Positions 16,465 through 26,854 of a stretch of DNA of 64,000 bases are shown in pieces; within the stretch, counting starts at the first letter, position 1, and every line of letters starts with the position of its first letter. The DNA lies in NCBI RefSeq assembly GCF_000768555.3, contig NZ_KN293981.1:111295-175294 (forward strand). The letters are read 5' to 3'. The DNA is from Roseovarius mucosus DSM 17069. Its GTDB lineage: Bacteria; Pseudomonadota; Alphaproteobacteria; Rhodobacterales; Rhodobacteraceae. The position numbers were made by a program, and so were the translations under genes. Under the pieces are notes generated by a model. The model did no database searches, had not been told where the DNA came from, and worked only from the letters and a program-made list of their open reading frames with translations.

Positions 16465-19400
16465 ATGTCGATGAACCTTGCCGTTCTGGTCGGCGAAGAG
16501 CTGCACCGCCTGCTACGCCCGCTGACCAACATCGCCTATGGCCGCGAGCCGCTGGTCGAGCTGCGCCGGTTGTTGCGCGGTTGCGGCTGGACCGTCACCG
16601 TAGAGGTGCAGGCACAGGCCGTAATCGAAGTGATCGACGATGTCGTGGGCACCGTGGAGACCTTCCTCGAGGATCCGATCCCAGATGATTTCCAGGAGGC
16701 GATCGACCGGCTGCAGCAGATCACGGACCTGATCGAGAACCTCAGGGGCCTAGGCCAAACGCTGGCCGAGCTCGACAACGGCCCGCCGCCCACCGCCGAT
16801 GCGGTGGCTGCGCTGACCGAGGACCTACTGCACCACCTCGCGGTCTCGTGGCTGCAATCTAAGGCCGATCTCGTGGCGGCCACGGAACTCATCGGCCTGA
16901 CGAGCCAGGTCGAGGTTCCCGAGATGACCATGGGATGGCTCAAGCGCCTGCCCGGCCGGCAGCGCCGGGTGCAGCTCTCGGTCTTTCCGACCATTCTGCA
17001 GGACCCCGGCGGATACCTGCTCGGTCGCCTTGCGCCTCATGGCTGGAACGAGCCGGAACAGGTTCAGGCGACGATGGTCGCGGTGCTTGTAGTCCTAGGG
17101 CCACTCTTGGCGCCCCGCGGCTACCAGCCCCATGTCATGCCGCGTGCGGCGCAGCCCGACCCGCGGCAGGCGGCGGCCGACCTCGTGAGGCCCAGTTTCG
17201 AGCTGACCCTGCCGAGCCGGCCCGGCGTGCCCGGTGCGGTGCTGGTCGTCGATGTCGAGGCCATCGCAGCCAGCGAAAACTTGCCCGCCGGCGGATCGGG
17301 CCCGGGCCTTGCGATCTGGCCGAGCGGCGGGGCAGGTTTCGCGGCGGAAGTATTGGGGTGGGACCTGTCGATCGCGGCCAATCTCGACACAGATGACGAG
17401 GCCATCGAGCTGACGCCCTCAGGCGTGAGCTTCGACCCGGACGTGGCACTCGATTTCAGCCTGCTGGCCACGCGTCAGCTCGATCTCGTGCTGGGGCTGA
17501 ACCGAACCGGGCTGACCCTCGGGCGGCTGGAGATCGGCGCCGATGTCGCCGTGAGCGTCGGCGAGCAGCCGGAGCTGCGGCTCGAGGCTGTGGTGCGGGA
17601 CAGCGAGGTCGGCATCTCGACCAGCGATTTCGGCTCCGCGGTGGCTAAAATCCTGCCGCTCGAACTGGCCATTCCATTCGATCTCGGGCTGGCGTGGTCC
17701 AACGTCTCGGGGCTGTCGGTCAGCGGCAGCGCAGGTTTGGAGATTACCCTGGCCAACGAGATCTCGCTGGCAAACGGGGCCTTCGTGTTCCGCGACATCC
17801 TGCTCGGCGTCGAAATCGAAGGCGAGGCCGACGGCGCACCGGGTATCGCGCTCGGGATCAGCGGTGACATCGATTTCACGCTCACCGAATTCGCTGCGAC
17901 CGTGGAAGGCATCGGCCTGAAATCCGAGATCACCTTCCCACCCGGCGGCGGCAACATGGGCCAGGCGCACCTGTCCTTCGGGCTCGACCTGCCCGAAACC
18001 CTGGGGCTCTCGGTCAACCTGCCGGCGGTCACGGGCGGCGGCCTGATCATGATCGATCACGAGATCGGGCGATATGCCGGTGCCGTCTCGATCCAGATCA
18101 TCTCGGTGGGCATCTCGGCCATCACCGTAATCGACACGCAACTGCCGGGGCAGGATGACGGCTGGGCCTTCTTCGCGGTCCTGACGCTCGAGTTTCCGGC
18201 GATCCCGCTCGGCTTTGGCTTCACCCTCAGCGGCGTCGGCGGCCTCGTGGCGATCAACCGCGGCATCGACACCTTCGCCATCGCCGCGGGCCTGAAATCT
18301 GGCGTGGTGGATTCGCTGCTTTTCCCCGACGATCCGGTCAACGACGCCGCCGAACTGATCGGCATGATCGACGAATACTTCCCGATCCTGCCGGGCAACA
18401 CGGTTTTCGGCCCCATCGTCGAGCTGGGATGGGGTGCTCCCAAGACGCTGATCACCGCGCAACTGGGCGTGGTCATCAGCCTGCCCGAGGGCAAGATCGC
18501 ACTTCTGGGCTCCATCGCGGCGCTGCTGCCCGATCCCGATGCGCCGCTGCTGAGCCTGAGGCTTGATCTGATCGGCGAGATCGATATCCCGGCTGGCACG
18601 CTCTTCATGACGGCCTCGCTTTATGACAGCCGCCTTCTGGCGACGATCGAGCTGTCAGGCGACATGGGACTGTTCCTCGCCACCAAGGGACAGCCCTACT
18701 TCCTGATGAGCGTGGGCGGCTATCACCCCGGTTTCGAACCGCCAGCGCTGGTGCCCGCCCCGCTGCATGACCTGCGACGGATGACGGCCTCGGTGGCGAT
18801 CGCCAGCAATGTCAGCCTGACGCTCACCTGTTATTTTGCGGTTACCTCCAACACCGTTCAATTCGGCTCGGCCGTTGCGCTGGAGATGTCGAAGAAGATC
18901 CTAGGCAAGACCTATTACGCCCGTGGCGAACTAGGGTTTGACGTGCTGATCCGCTTCGAACCTTTTGCGATCATTGCAGAAATCAGGGCAAGCGTCGGTG
19001 TCTACTCGGGCGACAAGGAGCTTCTTGGCGTCCTGCTTTTCGCCCGGATCGAAGGGCCGGAACCTTGGTATTGCACCGGTCGGGCCGAGTTCAAGTTCTT
19101 CGGCATCAAGGTGAAGTTCAATGTTGAGGTCGGCGGCCAGGCAGGCCCCGGCAGCAAGCCGCGCGTTCCCCTGCATCAGGATGTCATCGACGCGCTTTCC
19201 TCCCCCTCGGCCTGGGAGGAGGTGGCGGTCGAAAGCGGGATACCCGCGGCCCTTGTCTTCGTTGATCTCGCCCCCGTCGCGGAGAGCGGCCGGATTTGGG
19301 TGCGCCCCGACCGGCAGGTTCGCGTGACACAAGGCGTGGCCCCGCTGAACCGGTTGATCGAGGTGGTGGGTCAGGGATTGCCCGAAGCGGGCGACGAGAT

Positions 19401-19914
19401 GCTCGAGATTACCTCGGCCAGCCTCAGCGGGCTCGACCTGAGCTACAAGGAAGAACAGGACTGGTTCGCCCCGGCCCAGTACGAACAGATGGGACAGGCC
19501 GAGAAGCTTTCGCGGGCCTCGTTCGAAGAGATGTGCGCCGGGGTCTCCTTCGGTGGTAGCCAGCTGGAGACCACGGCCCATCCCGACACGCTCTGCACCG
19601 AGGGCTCGATGGATTACGAGGAAAGCTGGTGCGAGAAGGCGGAGCCGCGCATCCTGTCCCACGCGGTGGTGACCGATGCGCTGGTCGGCGGCGGCGCCGC
19701 GGCGCAGGCCCTGAACGCCGCCGTGGCCCCGGCCGCGCCGCAGTTCCAGGTTCAACCGGTGGCCTTCTCCGTGGTCGCCGAGGTTAATGGCATTGCTGAC
19801 GCCTCGGTCCTGCAGGGCCAACCAGCGAGCCAGGGCGCGGCCCTCTCCGCTTCGTCGGGCCAGAGAAACCTGCGTGTGGTGTCGGTGGCCAGCGTCTGGG
19901 AGGAAGTGGCATGA
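16465..19914 (+). CDS. large beta-rich DUF6603-like protein
   Basis: An 1149-aa protein. Its middle has long alternating-hydrophobic, glycine-rich repeats (…LEIGADVAVSVGEQPEL…, …GLEITLANEISLANGAF…), suggesting a large beta-structure. Around residues 580-625 it has GFGFTLSGVGGLVAINRGID followed by SGVVDSLLFPDDP, which I recall as the hallmark of the DUF6603 family, whose function is unknown. The N-terminal 200 residues are helical (EELHRLLRPLTNIAYG…). No signal peptide is seen. ATG 16465 is in good context, and the stop overlaps the next start by 4 bp. It may be a structural or scaffold partner for the phosphatase, but this is inference. Confidence 0.7.
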   Translation: MSMNLAVLVGEELHRLLRPLTNIAYGREPLVELRRLLRGCGWTVTVEVQAQAVIEVIDDVVGTVETFLEDPIPDDFQEAIDRLQQITDLIENLRGLGQTLAELDNGPPPTADAVAALTEDLLHHLAVSWLQSKADLVAATELIGLTSQVEVPEMTMGWLKRLPGRQRRVQLSVFPTILQDPGGYLLGRLAPHGWNEPEQVQATMVAVLVVLGPLLAPRGYQPHVMPRAAQPDPRQAAADLVRPSFELTLPSRPGVPGAVLVVDVEAIAASENLPAGGSGPGLAIWPSGGAGFAAEVLGWDLSIAANLDTDDEAIELTPSGVSFDPDVALDFSLLATRQLDLVLGLNRTGLTLGRLEIGADVAVSVGEQPELRLEAVVRDSEVGISTSDFGSAVAKILPLELAIPFDLGLAWSNVSGLSVSGSAGLEITLANEISLANGAFVFRDILLGVEIEGEADGAPGIALGISGDIDFTLTEFAATVEGIGLKSEITFPPGGGNMGQAHLSFGLDLPETLGLSVNLPAVTGGGLIMIDHEIGRYAGAVSIQIISVGISAITVIDTQLPGQDDGWAFFAVLTLEFPAIPLGFGFTLSGVGGLVAINRGIDTFAIAAGLKSGVVDSLLFPDDPVNDAAELIGMIDEYFPILPGNTVFGPIVELGWGAPKTLITAQLGVVISLPEGKIALLGSIAALLPDPDAPLLSLRLDLIGEIDIPAGTLFMTASLYDSRLLATIELSGDMGLFLATKGQPYFLMSVGGYHPGFEPPALVPAPLHDLRRMTASVAIASNVSLTLTCYFAVTSNTVQFGSAVALEMSKKILGKTYYARGELGFDVLIRFEPFAIIAEIRASVGVYSGDKELLGVLLFARIEGPEPWYCTGRAEFKFFGIKVKFNVEVGGQAGPGSKPRVPLHQDVIDALSSPSAWEEVAVESGIPAALVFVDLAPVAESGRIWVRPDRQVRVTQGVAPLNRLIEVVGQGLPEAGDEMLEITSASLSGLDLSYKEEQDWFAPAQYEQMGQAEKLSRASFEEMCAGVSFGGSQLETTAHPDTLCTEGSMDYEESWCEKAEPRILSHAVVTDALVGGGAAAQALNAAVAPAAPQFQVQPVAFSVVAEVNGIADASVLQGQPASQGAALSASSGQRNLRVVSVASVWEEVA

Positions 19915-22481
19915 CCGGAACCCTGCATTTTCTGCCCTGGATGCGCTCGGGCCTCGGCCTCGGGCTTCCCACGTCAGAACCCGAAACGGTGGGGCCGCTG
20001 GACGAACCCGATACCATCACCGGATCGATCAGTGTAAACAACCTGACGGCCTCGGCCACGCTGTCGTTGCGTCCGCCGCATCACGTCACGCAGATCGACA
20101 CCCAGATGATCACGCGACGCTATCCCTCGCCCAATGTGACGGATGCCGAATACGACTACTTCCCGCATATTGAGCTGCTTGCGCCGGACCTGCCCTGGTT
20201 GGCGAGCCCCTATCGGGCCGACGAGACCACGGCCGCCTCGGGCTCGACGGGCAGGTTGCGGCCCTGGCTGGTGCTGGTCTGTTTCCCGGTCGAGCGCGGC
20301 ACGCTCTCGGCGGCCAGTCCCGATTCACCGCAGGAACTGACCGTGGATGCCGACGATCTGCCGGACCTGACCGAATCCTGGGCCTGGGCGCATATCCAGA
20401 GCGCCGTTCCCCCGGCAGAGGCCACCAGCGCGGCGGCAAACGCGACCGGTCAGGTCATTGCCCGGCTGATCTGCCCGCGCCGGTTGGAGGCCAGTAAGCG
20501 CTACCGCGCAGCACTCGTCAACGCTTGGTACTCCGCCGCAACCGAGGAGGCGCCCGACGCGATCGCCCCGGCCTGGACCGCGGGCGCCGGCATGGTCACG
20601 CTCAAGACCTACGACACATGGACCTTTGCAACCGGCGAGACCGGCTCCTTTGAGGCGCTGGTAGAACGCCTGCGGCCCGCGCCCGATGGCGAGGGCATCT
20701 ACGGGTTGCACCCGATGGACATGAGCCGGCCGGGCATGGTCGAGCCGTTCGACGAAGACCTGCTGCCGGTGCGCACCGATTTCGTCGGCGCGCTGCGGGC
20801 GGTGGGCACCACGCCGAAGGATCCCGGAACCGCCGGGGCGGTCTTCGCCGCGGACGTGGAGAAATTGCTGCTGTCCGGCATCGACCGGCAGGAGATCGGC
20901 CGCTACAGCAGTGATCCCATCGTTACGGCGCCGTACTACGGCAGTTTGCCGATCGATGACGCCAAGCTCGGCATGCCGCAAACCGGCTGGCTGCGCGAGT
21001 TGAACCTGCTGGCCCATTGGCGGGCGGCGGCGGGCATCGGTGTGGCGATCGTGCGCCGACACCAGGAACGGCTGGTGGCACAGGCCTGGGACCAGGTGGG
21101 CGAGGTGCGCGAGGCCAATCGCATCCTGAGCCGCACGCTACTGCGGCGCAGCGTGTCGGAGCGTCTGAAGGCCAAGGCCTTTCAACTCGACCCGGCCCAG
21201 GCGCTCGGCGTTCTATCGGCGCAATTATCATTCCAGCGCAACGAGTTGGGCCACGCAGTCAAGGCCAGCCTGCGGGCTAGCACAGTGCCCAACGGCGCGG
21301 TCTCGGCGGCCATGGCCCGGACCCTGCGGCCCTCCAACGTGGTGCAAAAGACCCTGACCGCGCCGACCCGGCGCATCCGGTTTCCCGGCGACGAACCGGT
21401 CGAGGGGCGCGAGCAGTGGCGCGGCATGCTGGCCGACCAGCTCAAGACCGCTGATACCCGTGAGCAGATGCGCCTACACAAGCCGCGGTGGCCTGACGGG
21501 ATGCGTACGCGCCCCGGCGGTCCAGTCGGCCCCGGCGGCCCAAAGGTCGATCTGGAAAGGCTGAAAGGGTCGCTTCAAACCACGTTGGCCCCCGCGCGCA
21601 CGGCGCGACGGCAGGCCGAATTGCGGGTTCCGGCGCTGGCGGGCCTTCTGGCCGGTGATGCGGCCGATGCCGTACCTAGCATGGTGCGCACCGGCCCGGT
21701 CTATGCCGAGGCGCTCGCCACGACCCTGCAGGCTATCTCGCCCTCGCTGCTTCTACCCGGCATCGAGACCCTGCGGGAAAACTCGGTGCTGCTGGTGGAA
21801 ACCGATGCCGCCTTCGTCGCCGCGCTCCTGGTCGGGGCCAACCACGAGATGAGCCGTGAGCTGCTCTGGCGCGAGTTTCCCGCCGACATGCGCCACACCG
21901 CCTTCCGGCGCTTCTGGCCGCGCCCGGACCCCACCAGTCATGACATCGACCCGATCGCGGGCTGGGGCCTCAAGGGCGACCTGGCACGGATGGGGCGCAT
22001 GGCCGGCAGCAGCCTCGTTCTGGTGGTGCGCGGCGATGTGCTGCGCCAGTTCCCCTCGGCCCGGTTCCTACTGAGTGATCCGGCCAAATCCGAGCCAATG
22101 GCGCCCAGTTTCTCGGGTCGGTTGCCGCCCGACACAGCCTATTTTGGCTTCGACGTCAGCAACCGCGACGCAGTCACTGCCCCGGGCAGCGAGTGGCTTG
22201 TCGTGATCGAGGAGCCGGCCTTCGAGCCGCGCTTCGGCCTCGATGCCGAACGCAATGGGAGCGGAACACTGATGACCTATTCGGAACTGTCTTGGCACGA
22301 TCTGCAGAACCAGAGCGGCCCGCATCTCTCGGTTCTGGCCGAAACCCAGTTCGCCTCCAACAGCGCCCTTGGAGGCGAGGCAACCTGGGGTCTCAACGGT
22401 GCGCATATGGCGCGGATCACCCTGCAACAACCAGTGCGCTGGATTTGCCGGGCGTTGGATTTGCTTGGAGGCGGCGGATGA
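19911..22481 (+). CDS. 856-aa conserved protein of the giant-gene operon, function unknown
   Basis: It starts MTGTLHFLPWMRSGLGLGL, a phrase (FLPW-x-R-x-GL) I associate with other uncharacterised bacterial proteins. It has a mixed alpha/beta composition, a proline-rich linker (RTRPGGPVGPGGPK, near residue 535) and a C-terminal part with GRLPPDTAYFGFDVS. No membrane segment, signal peptide or enzyme motif was found. Start and stop both overlap neighbours by 4 bp (ATGA), so it should be made together with the DUF6603-like and 1458-aa proteins, probably as part of one complex. Confidence 0.65.
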   Translation: MTGTLHFLPWMRSGLGLGLPTSEPETVGPLDEPDTITGSISVNNLTASATLSLRPPHHVTQIDTQMITRRYPSPNVTDAEYDYFPHIELLAPDLPWLASPYRADETTAASGSTGRLRPWLVLVCFPVERGTLSAASPDSPQELTVDADDLPDLTESWAWAHIQSAVPPAEATSAAANATGQVIARLICPRRLEASKRYRAALVNAWYSAATEEAPDAIAPAWTAGAGMVTLKTYDTWTFATGETGSFEALVERLRPAPDGEGIYGLHPMDMSRPGMVEPFDEDLLPVRTDFVGALRAVGTTPKDPGTAGAVFAADVEKLLLSGIDRQEIGRYSSDPIVTAPYYGSLPIDDAKLGMPQTGWLRELNLLAHWRAAAGIGVAIVRRHQERLVAQAWDQVGEVREANRILSRTLLRRSVSERLKAKAFQLDPAQALGVLSAQLSFQRNELGHAVKASLRASTVPNGAVSAAMARTLRPSNVVQKTLTAPTRRIRFPGDEPVEGREQWRGMLADQLKTADTREQMRLHKPRWPDGMRTRPGGPVGPGGPKVDLERLKGSLQTTLAPARTARRQAELRVPALAGLLAGDAADAVPSMVRTGPVYAEALATTLQAISPSLLLPGIETLRENSVLLVETDAAFVAALLVGANHEMSRELLWREFPADMRHTAFRRFWPRPDPTSHDIDPIAGWGLKGDLARMGRMAGSSLVLVVRGDVLRQFPSARFLLSDPAKSEPMAPSFSGRLPPDTAYFGFDVSNRDAVTAPGSEWLVVIEEPAFEPRFGLDAERNGSGTLMTYSELSWHDLQNQSGPHLSVLAETQFASNSALGGEATWGLNGAHMARITLQQPVRWICRALDLLGGGG

Positions 22482-25400
22482 CCGAAGGCTTTAGAGAGCT
22501 CGACACCAGCGTGCCGCTGGCGCTCCTGCCGGTGCGATTGGAGGCGCGGGTTATGGGTGATGCGCTCAAGGTGCGGATCTTCCCCGACGCGATCCATGCC
22601 GATGCCCACGAAGAGGGCCTGACTGACGTCGAGAAAGCCGCCGGAGAGGCCTACTGGACCGGCATCTGGGAAGCCAAGGAGGGCGACACAGGTGCCATCA
22701 CGGTGCTACGCCGGAAACTGGCCGGCATCGTCGGGGCGCATCGCGCCGTCTGGGTCGCCAACAAGACCATGCCCTATAACCAGGGCGAAAAGGACAAGCC
22801 CAAGTACCCCGACTTCGACACCATCGAGGGGGCGGGCCCGGTCATGGCCGCGCTGCTGCCAAAGCGCTGGACCTATCGCGTCTATGACCTCGGCATGTCG
22901 GTGCTGTACAAGGGCGAGTGCGAGGAACCGGTGGCCGAGCATCTTGCCATGGCCCCGAGCCTCGGCAGCGTCGACGAAAAGGTTCGCGACGAGGGAGAGG
23001 ACGACGGCGACGATCACGTCGATGAGTTCCTCAAGCAGCAGAACCTGCGCTGGATGGTGGATTTCGAGCGGGCCAAGAAGGTCGGCATGGCCTTCGAGAT
23101 CGCGCTCGAAGGCACCCGGCCCCGCTTCAGCGCAATCGTGGTGGCCGGGGCCCGCGATGACGGCGCGCTGAAACAGGCCGAAGCGCTCGACAACCAGTTG
23201 CGGGCCCATTGGTACACCGACGGGGCCGACGTACTGCCGCAGGGCACGCCCACTAACAACACCGAAGGAGCGCGCACCGGCCACGCCAGCGAGTCCGCCC
23301 CCGATATCGACCGCCTCTTTGCACAGGATGCCCAACGTCGGCCCATTGCCGCGGCCACCCGCGCGGCGCTGCTCGATGTGGGGCCCGCCGCCCTTCTGAA
23401 ACTTCCGGCCGCCGATGCGTTGGCGCTGGCCTTCGGGATGACCTTCGCCTGTTTCTTCGATCGCATGGCGAACGCCAACCTGCTCGAAGGGGCGCAGGCC
23501 TCGGTGATGAACGGAGCCATCGGCTCCGGCCTCGGCGAATGTGCTGTGAACTGGGTGCTGGCGGAATACGGTCCGAACAACAGCACGGCGACTTGGCGCA
23601 AGGTGGCCCGCCACCACATTGACTGGGTCCGCGGCGCAGGCCCCCTACCGAGCCTCAGAGTGGGCGATCAGCCCTACGGCGTCTTGCCGATCCAGAATGC
23701 GCTCATGCCCGAGACGGTGCCCCAGCCAGACCAGGAGCTCGTGAGTTTTCTCAATGCACTTGCCACCTACTGGCGGCGCGCCCGGCCGCTGGCTCATCTC
23801 GACCCTGACGCCACCGATGGCCAGCCGGCGCGCTATCCGCTGCAGACCGTCGAGACCCTACTGGAGGTGCTCGGCGCTGTGCCGCATCCGCAGAACCTGC
23901 ACCAACGCGGAGGCGAAGGCCCGCATATCGGCGGTGATGCCGAGGCTATTTCCGACGCCATCGACGACATCTGGCTCATCTGCCGCGATGCCGGCCAGCC
24001 CCACTCGCAGGACTGGTCCCGCAATATCCGCGAATTCCAGGCCGAGATCACCGGCATCTCGAACTACTACGTTTCGGATCCCGTGGCCCCGAGCATGGCT
24101 GCGCAGGTGGCCGCGGGGGCGGAATTCCGAGACTGGCTCGGGGCGGGATACACGCACCCCTCGGTGCATGCCGAAACGCTAGAGATCTACGATCGTGAGA
24201 TCGGCCCGCGCCTGTCGGAGTATGCCGAGGCCACGGATGCCATGCCGTCGCTGGTGGCGGACTGGTCCGGCCGTGGCGGGATCAGCTTACCGCCAGGGAT
24301 GAGCGTGACCAAACCCGAGCCGCTCCTGCCGCACGCCCACTACCTCTTCGACTCGCAGAGCAAGCCGATCACCGTGGAGGTCACGATGGACGGCACGCTG
24401 GGAAGGCTGATCGAACTGATCGACGATATCCTTTCGCGACTGGAGAAGCCCAATGACCGGAACGACCGGCAATGGCTGCTCAATTCGGATGCCTCTCTCC
24501 TAGAGATCCTGGTGCACCAGGGCTACCTTCTGGTGCAGAACGCCGACGCGGACGACTTCTCGAACCAGCTGAAGCTCCTGCAGGCCGGCCTTGCCGCCAT
24601 GAAGGGCCGTCCGGCCGATGATCCCGAGATGCAAGCGATGGTGGCCGCGCTGCAGTTGCGCCAGCGCGAGAGCCTTTCGACCTTCATGAACCGGCTCGAT
24701 GCATGGACCACATCTTTCGCGGCGCGCCGGCTGGCCGAGACCCGCTCCAAGACGCCCCGCGGCGTGATGACAGGCGGATACGGCTGGCTGCTGGATTTTG
24801 CGACCAGCGAAGACATACCTTCGCAGGGCTACATGCTGACCCCGTCTATGACCCACGCCACGAGCCTCGGCGTGCTGCGCTCGGGCTGGTCGGGCTACGG
24901 GACGTCCGAAGGCACCGCGCCACTTTCGGTGGACCTGACATCGGACCGGGTGCGCGGCAGCCGCTGGATCCTCGATGGGGTGCGCAACGGACAGGACCTC
25001 GCCGATATTCTCGGCGCCCGGTTCGAACGCTACGTACATGACGCCGATGGTCCGCTGGATCGCCACATCGACGAATTTCGCGATCTGACCAACAGCGCCA
25101 AGGACCTGCCGGCGCCGAAGCGAAACCTGACCGATGGATACCTGCTGGCCCGGGTCTATTCCGCCGGGCGGACGGAGGCCGAGGACGCGGTGCGAGCGGA
25201 AATCGACTCCCTGATCGACGGCATCGACCAGCCGCAAAGGCGGCAGTTGCGGCGCATCTGTCGTCGGCTCGCCCAAGATCTCGACGCGGTGGCAGACCTG
25301 TTGCTCGCTGAGAGCGTGCACAGTCTCGCGCAGGGCAAGGACGCGCAGGCCGGCTCGGTCGCCAACTTGCTCGGCGACGAGGACGGCGCGGTGCCGCCGA

Positions 25401-26854
25401 TCACCGTGACCGCCTCGCCCCAGGAGGGCCGGCCCATCACCCACCGGGTGATCACCATCTGCCCGCCGCCGGCGGCCAAGCTGGAGAGCACCGCGGAGCA
25501 TTGCGAACCGGCTATGGCCGCGTGGCTCCGGGCGCAGCTTCCGGACCTGAATGAGGTCGGCTGCCGGATCGTGCTGGAGCAGAAGAACGGCAGTACGAAG
25601 CCCGCGGGCTCGATCCTGTTGTCAGAGGTGCTCGCCAGCCCGATGGACGCGCTCGGTCTGGCGCAGCGTGGCGCCAGCCAGTCCGGCAGCCGGTTGGAGC
25701 GAGTGCTGCTGGCCCGGGCCCGGCTGCGGTCCGATGGGAAAGAGGCCGACAAACTCGTGCTGGACCTCGGCACGGCGGCGCAGGGCGCGGCTCTCGATGT
25801 CGACAGCTTCGGCGTGCTGCTTGATGCTCTGCGCGCCGCTCTCGACAGCGCCCGGCCCCTCACCCCCGCCGATCTCAGCGTAGCCGACCAGATCCCGCCC
25901 GACAGCACCGAGACCCCACCCCCGCCGGCGACCGAGGACACCAAGGCCCTGACCGATCGTGTCGACACGTTGCTGAAGCATGTCCTGGGCCGGGCCAAAG
26001 CGCTCAGGGAAGCCGAAACCCGGGAAGAGGTACTGTATCTCGCCGCTGAGCTGGCAGCGGTGGGGGTTGTGGGCGCACTCAATCTCGCCGACGCGCCGGG
26101 TGACAATGACCTGCGCCGCGCGCTGATCGCCTCCACCGAGGCCCATGCCGCGGCCGTTCGAGACAATGCCAACGGTCCCGCCGCGCAATTGGCTCAGGCG
26201 ATGGGCAAGATCGTCCCGGTGTTGACGCCGCTCGATCTCGATGCCACCGACCCGGTCCTCGCCTCGGCTGCCTCCAGCACGCTGGCCGCGGCCGTTGCGA
26301 TCGACGGGCCGGTCTGGTTCGCCCAAATCGCCAAGGTGACGCCGGGGGCTGCCGCGCTGGCAGACCTGTCGGACCTTGTCGGCAGTGTCGCGCCCGAGCC
26401 GATCATACGTGACAGCGGCGCCGTGCAGTTGCCGCATTTCGCCAACGAGCCATGGGCGGCCACCGGCTTGCCCGATGGCGACGACGGTCCGCGGGTCGCG
26501 CTCTACGTCACCGAAGGGCACAGACGGCTGGCGGACGGGCGCTCGGTGACCGGGTTCGTCTCGGGAAGCTGGACCGAGGTCATCCCTGCGACTGATCAGC
26601 AGGCCGCGCTGGCCTATCATTTTGACTCGCCGAGCGCCCGAGCGCCGCAGGTCATTCTGTTGTCCATGCTCGACGAGCGCGATCCCGAAAAGCTGGTGAC
26701 GGAACTGCACTCGCAGCTCCTCGACACTGTGGACCAGATGAAGATGCGCGTGGTAGGGCCCGACAGGTTGGCTGAACTGGGTCACTACCTGCCCGCCGCC
26801 TTTGCCCAGACCGACGGGCGGCTGCCCTCCGACCCCATGGAGGGCGCGACATGA
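22478..26854 (+). CDS. 1458-aa conserved protein of the giant-gene operon, function unknown
   Basis: The chosen ATG at 22478 overlaps the previous stop and begins MTEGFRELDTSVPLALLP; the frame is open further upstream, but only inside the preceding gene. Visible parts are an N-terminal domain (LLPVRLEARV … RIFPDAIHADAHE), an acidic stretch DEGEDDGDDHVDE near residue 171, repeated helical segments in the middle, and a low-complexity Pro/Thr linker (TETPPPPATEDT, near residue 1147). I recognise no enzyme motif. It is much longer than typical bacterial proteins and keeps a clean frame over 4.4 kb, which argues for selection. It ends in a 4-bp overlap with the fifth gene. Confidence 0.65.
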   Translation: MTEGFRELDTSVPLALLPVRLEARVMGDALKVRIFPDAIHADAHEEGLTDVEKAAGEAYWTGIWEAKEGDTGAITVLRRKLAGIVGAHRAVWVANKTMPYNQGEKDKPKYPDFDTIEGAGPVMAALLPKRWTYRVYDLGMSVLYKGECEEPVAEHLAMAPSLGSVDEKVRDEGEDDGDDHVDEFLKQQNLRWMVDFERAKKVGMAFEIALEGTRPRFSAIVVAGARDDGALKQAEALDNQLRAHWYTDGADVLPQGTPTNNTEGARTGHASESAPDIDRLFAQDAQRRPIAAATRAALLDVGPAALLKLPAADALALAFGMTFACFFDRMANANLLEGAQASVMNGAIGSGLGECAVNWVLAEYGPNNSTATWRKVARHHIDWVRGAGPLPSLRVGDQPYGVLPIQNALMPETVPQPDQELVSFLNALATYWRRARPLAHLDPDATDGQPARYPLQTVETLLEVLGAVPHPQNLHQRGGEGPHIGGDAEAISDAIDDIWLICRDAGQPHSQDWSRNIREFQAEITGISNYYVSDPVAPSMAAQVAAGAEFRDWLGAGYTHPSVHAETLEIYDREIGPRLSEYAEATDAMPSLVADWSGRGGISLPPGMSVTKPEPLLPHAHYLFDSQSKPITVEVTMDGTLGRLIELIDDILSRLEKPNDRNDRQWLLNSDASLLEILVHQGYLLVQNADADDFSNQLKLLQAGLAAMKGRPADDPEMQAMVAALQLRQRESLSTFMNRLDAWTTSFAARRLAETRSKTPRGVMTGGYGWLLDFATSEDIPSQGYMLTPSMTHATSLGVLRSGWSGYGTSEGTAPLSVDLTSDRVRGSRWILDGVRNGQDLADILGARFERYVHDADGPLDRHIDEFRDLTNSAKDLPAPKRNLTDGYLLARVYSAGRTEAEDAVRAEIDSLIDGIDQPQRRQLRRICRRLAQDLDAVADLLLAESVHSLAQGKDAQAGSVANLLGDEDGAVPPITVTASPQEGRPITHRVITICPPPAAKLESTAEHCEPAMAAWLRAQLPDLNEVGCRIVLEQKNGSTKPAGSILLSEVLASPMDALGLAQRGASQSGSRLERVLLARARLRSDGKEADKLVLDLGTAAQGAALDVDSFGVLLDALRAALDSARPLTPADLSVADQIPPDSTETPPPPATEDTKALTDRVDTLLKHVLGRAKALREAETREEVLYLAAELAAVGVVGALNLADAPGDNDLRRALIASTEAHAAAVRDNANGPAAQLAQAMGKIVPVLTPLDLDATDPVLASAASSTLAAAVAIDGPVWFAQIAKVTPGAAALADLSDLVGSVAPEPIIRDSGAVQLPHFANEPWAATGLPDGDDGPRVALYVTEGHRRLADGRSVTGFVSGSWTEVIPATDQQAALAYHFDSPSARAPQVILLSMLDERDPEKLVTELHSQLLDTVDQMKMRVVGPDRLAELGHYLPAAFAQTDGRLPSDPMEGAT

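Noticed and set aside
16419..16688. Small gene overlapping the PhoD-like stop by GTGA
   Set aside because: It is mostly Arg/Gly/Ala-rich and lies inside the start of the DUF6603-like gene in another frame; the overlap is probably chance.
17419..18462. 347-codon minus-strand frame opposite the DUF6603-like gene
   Set aside because: Composition (Asp/Arg/Gln-rich) and lack of motifs mark it as a shadow; the sense frame has a recognised domain.
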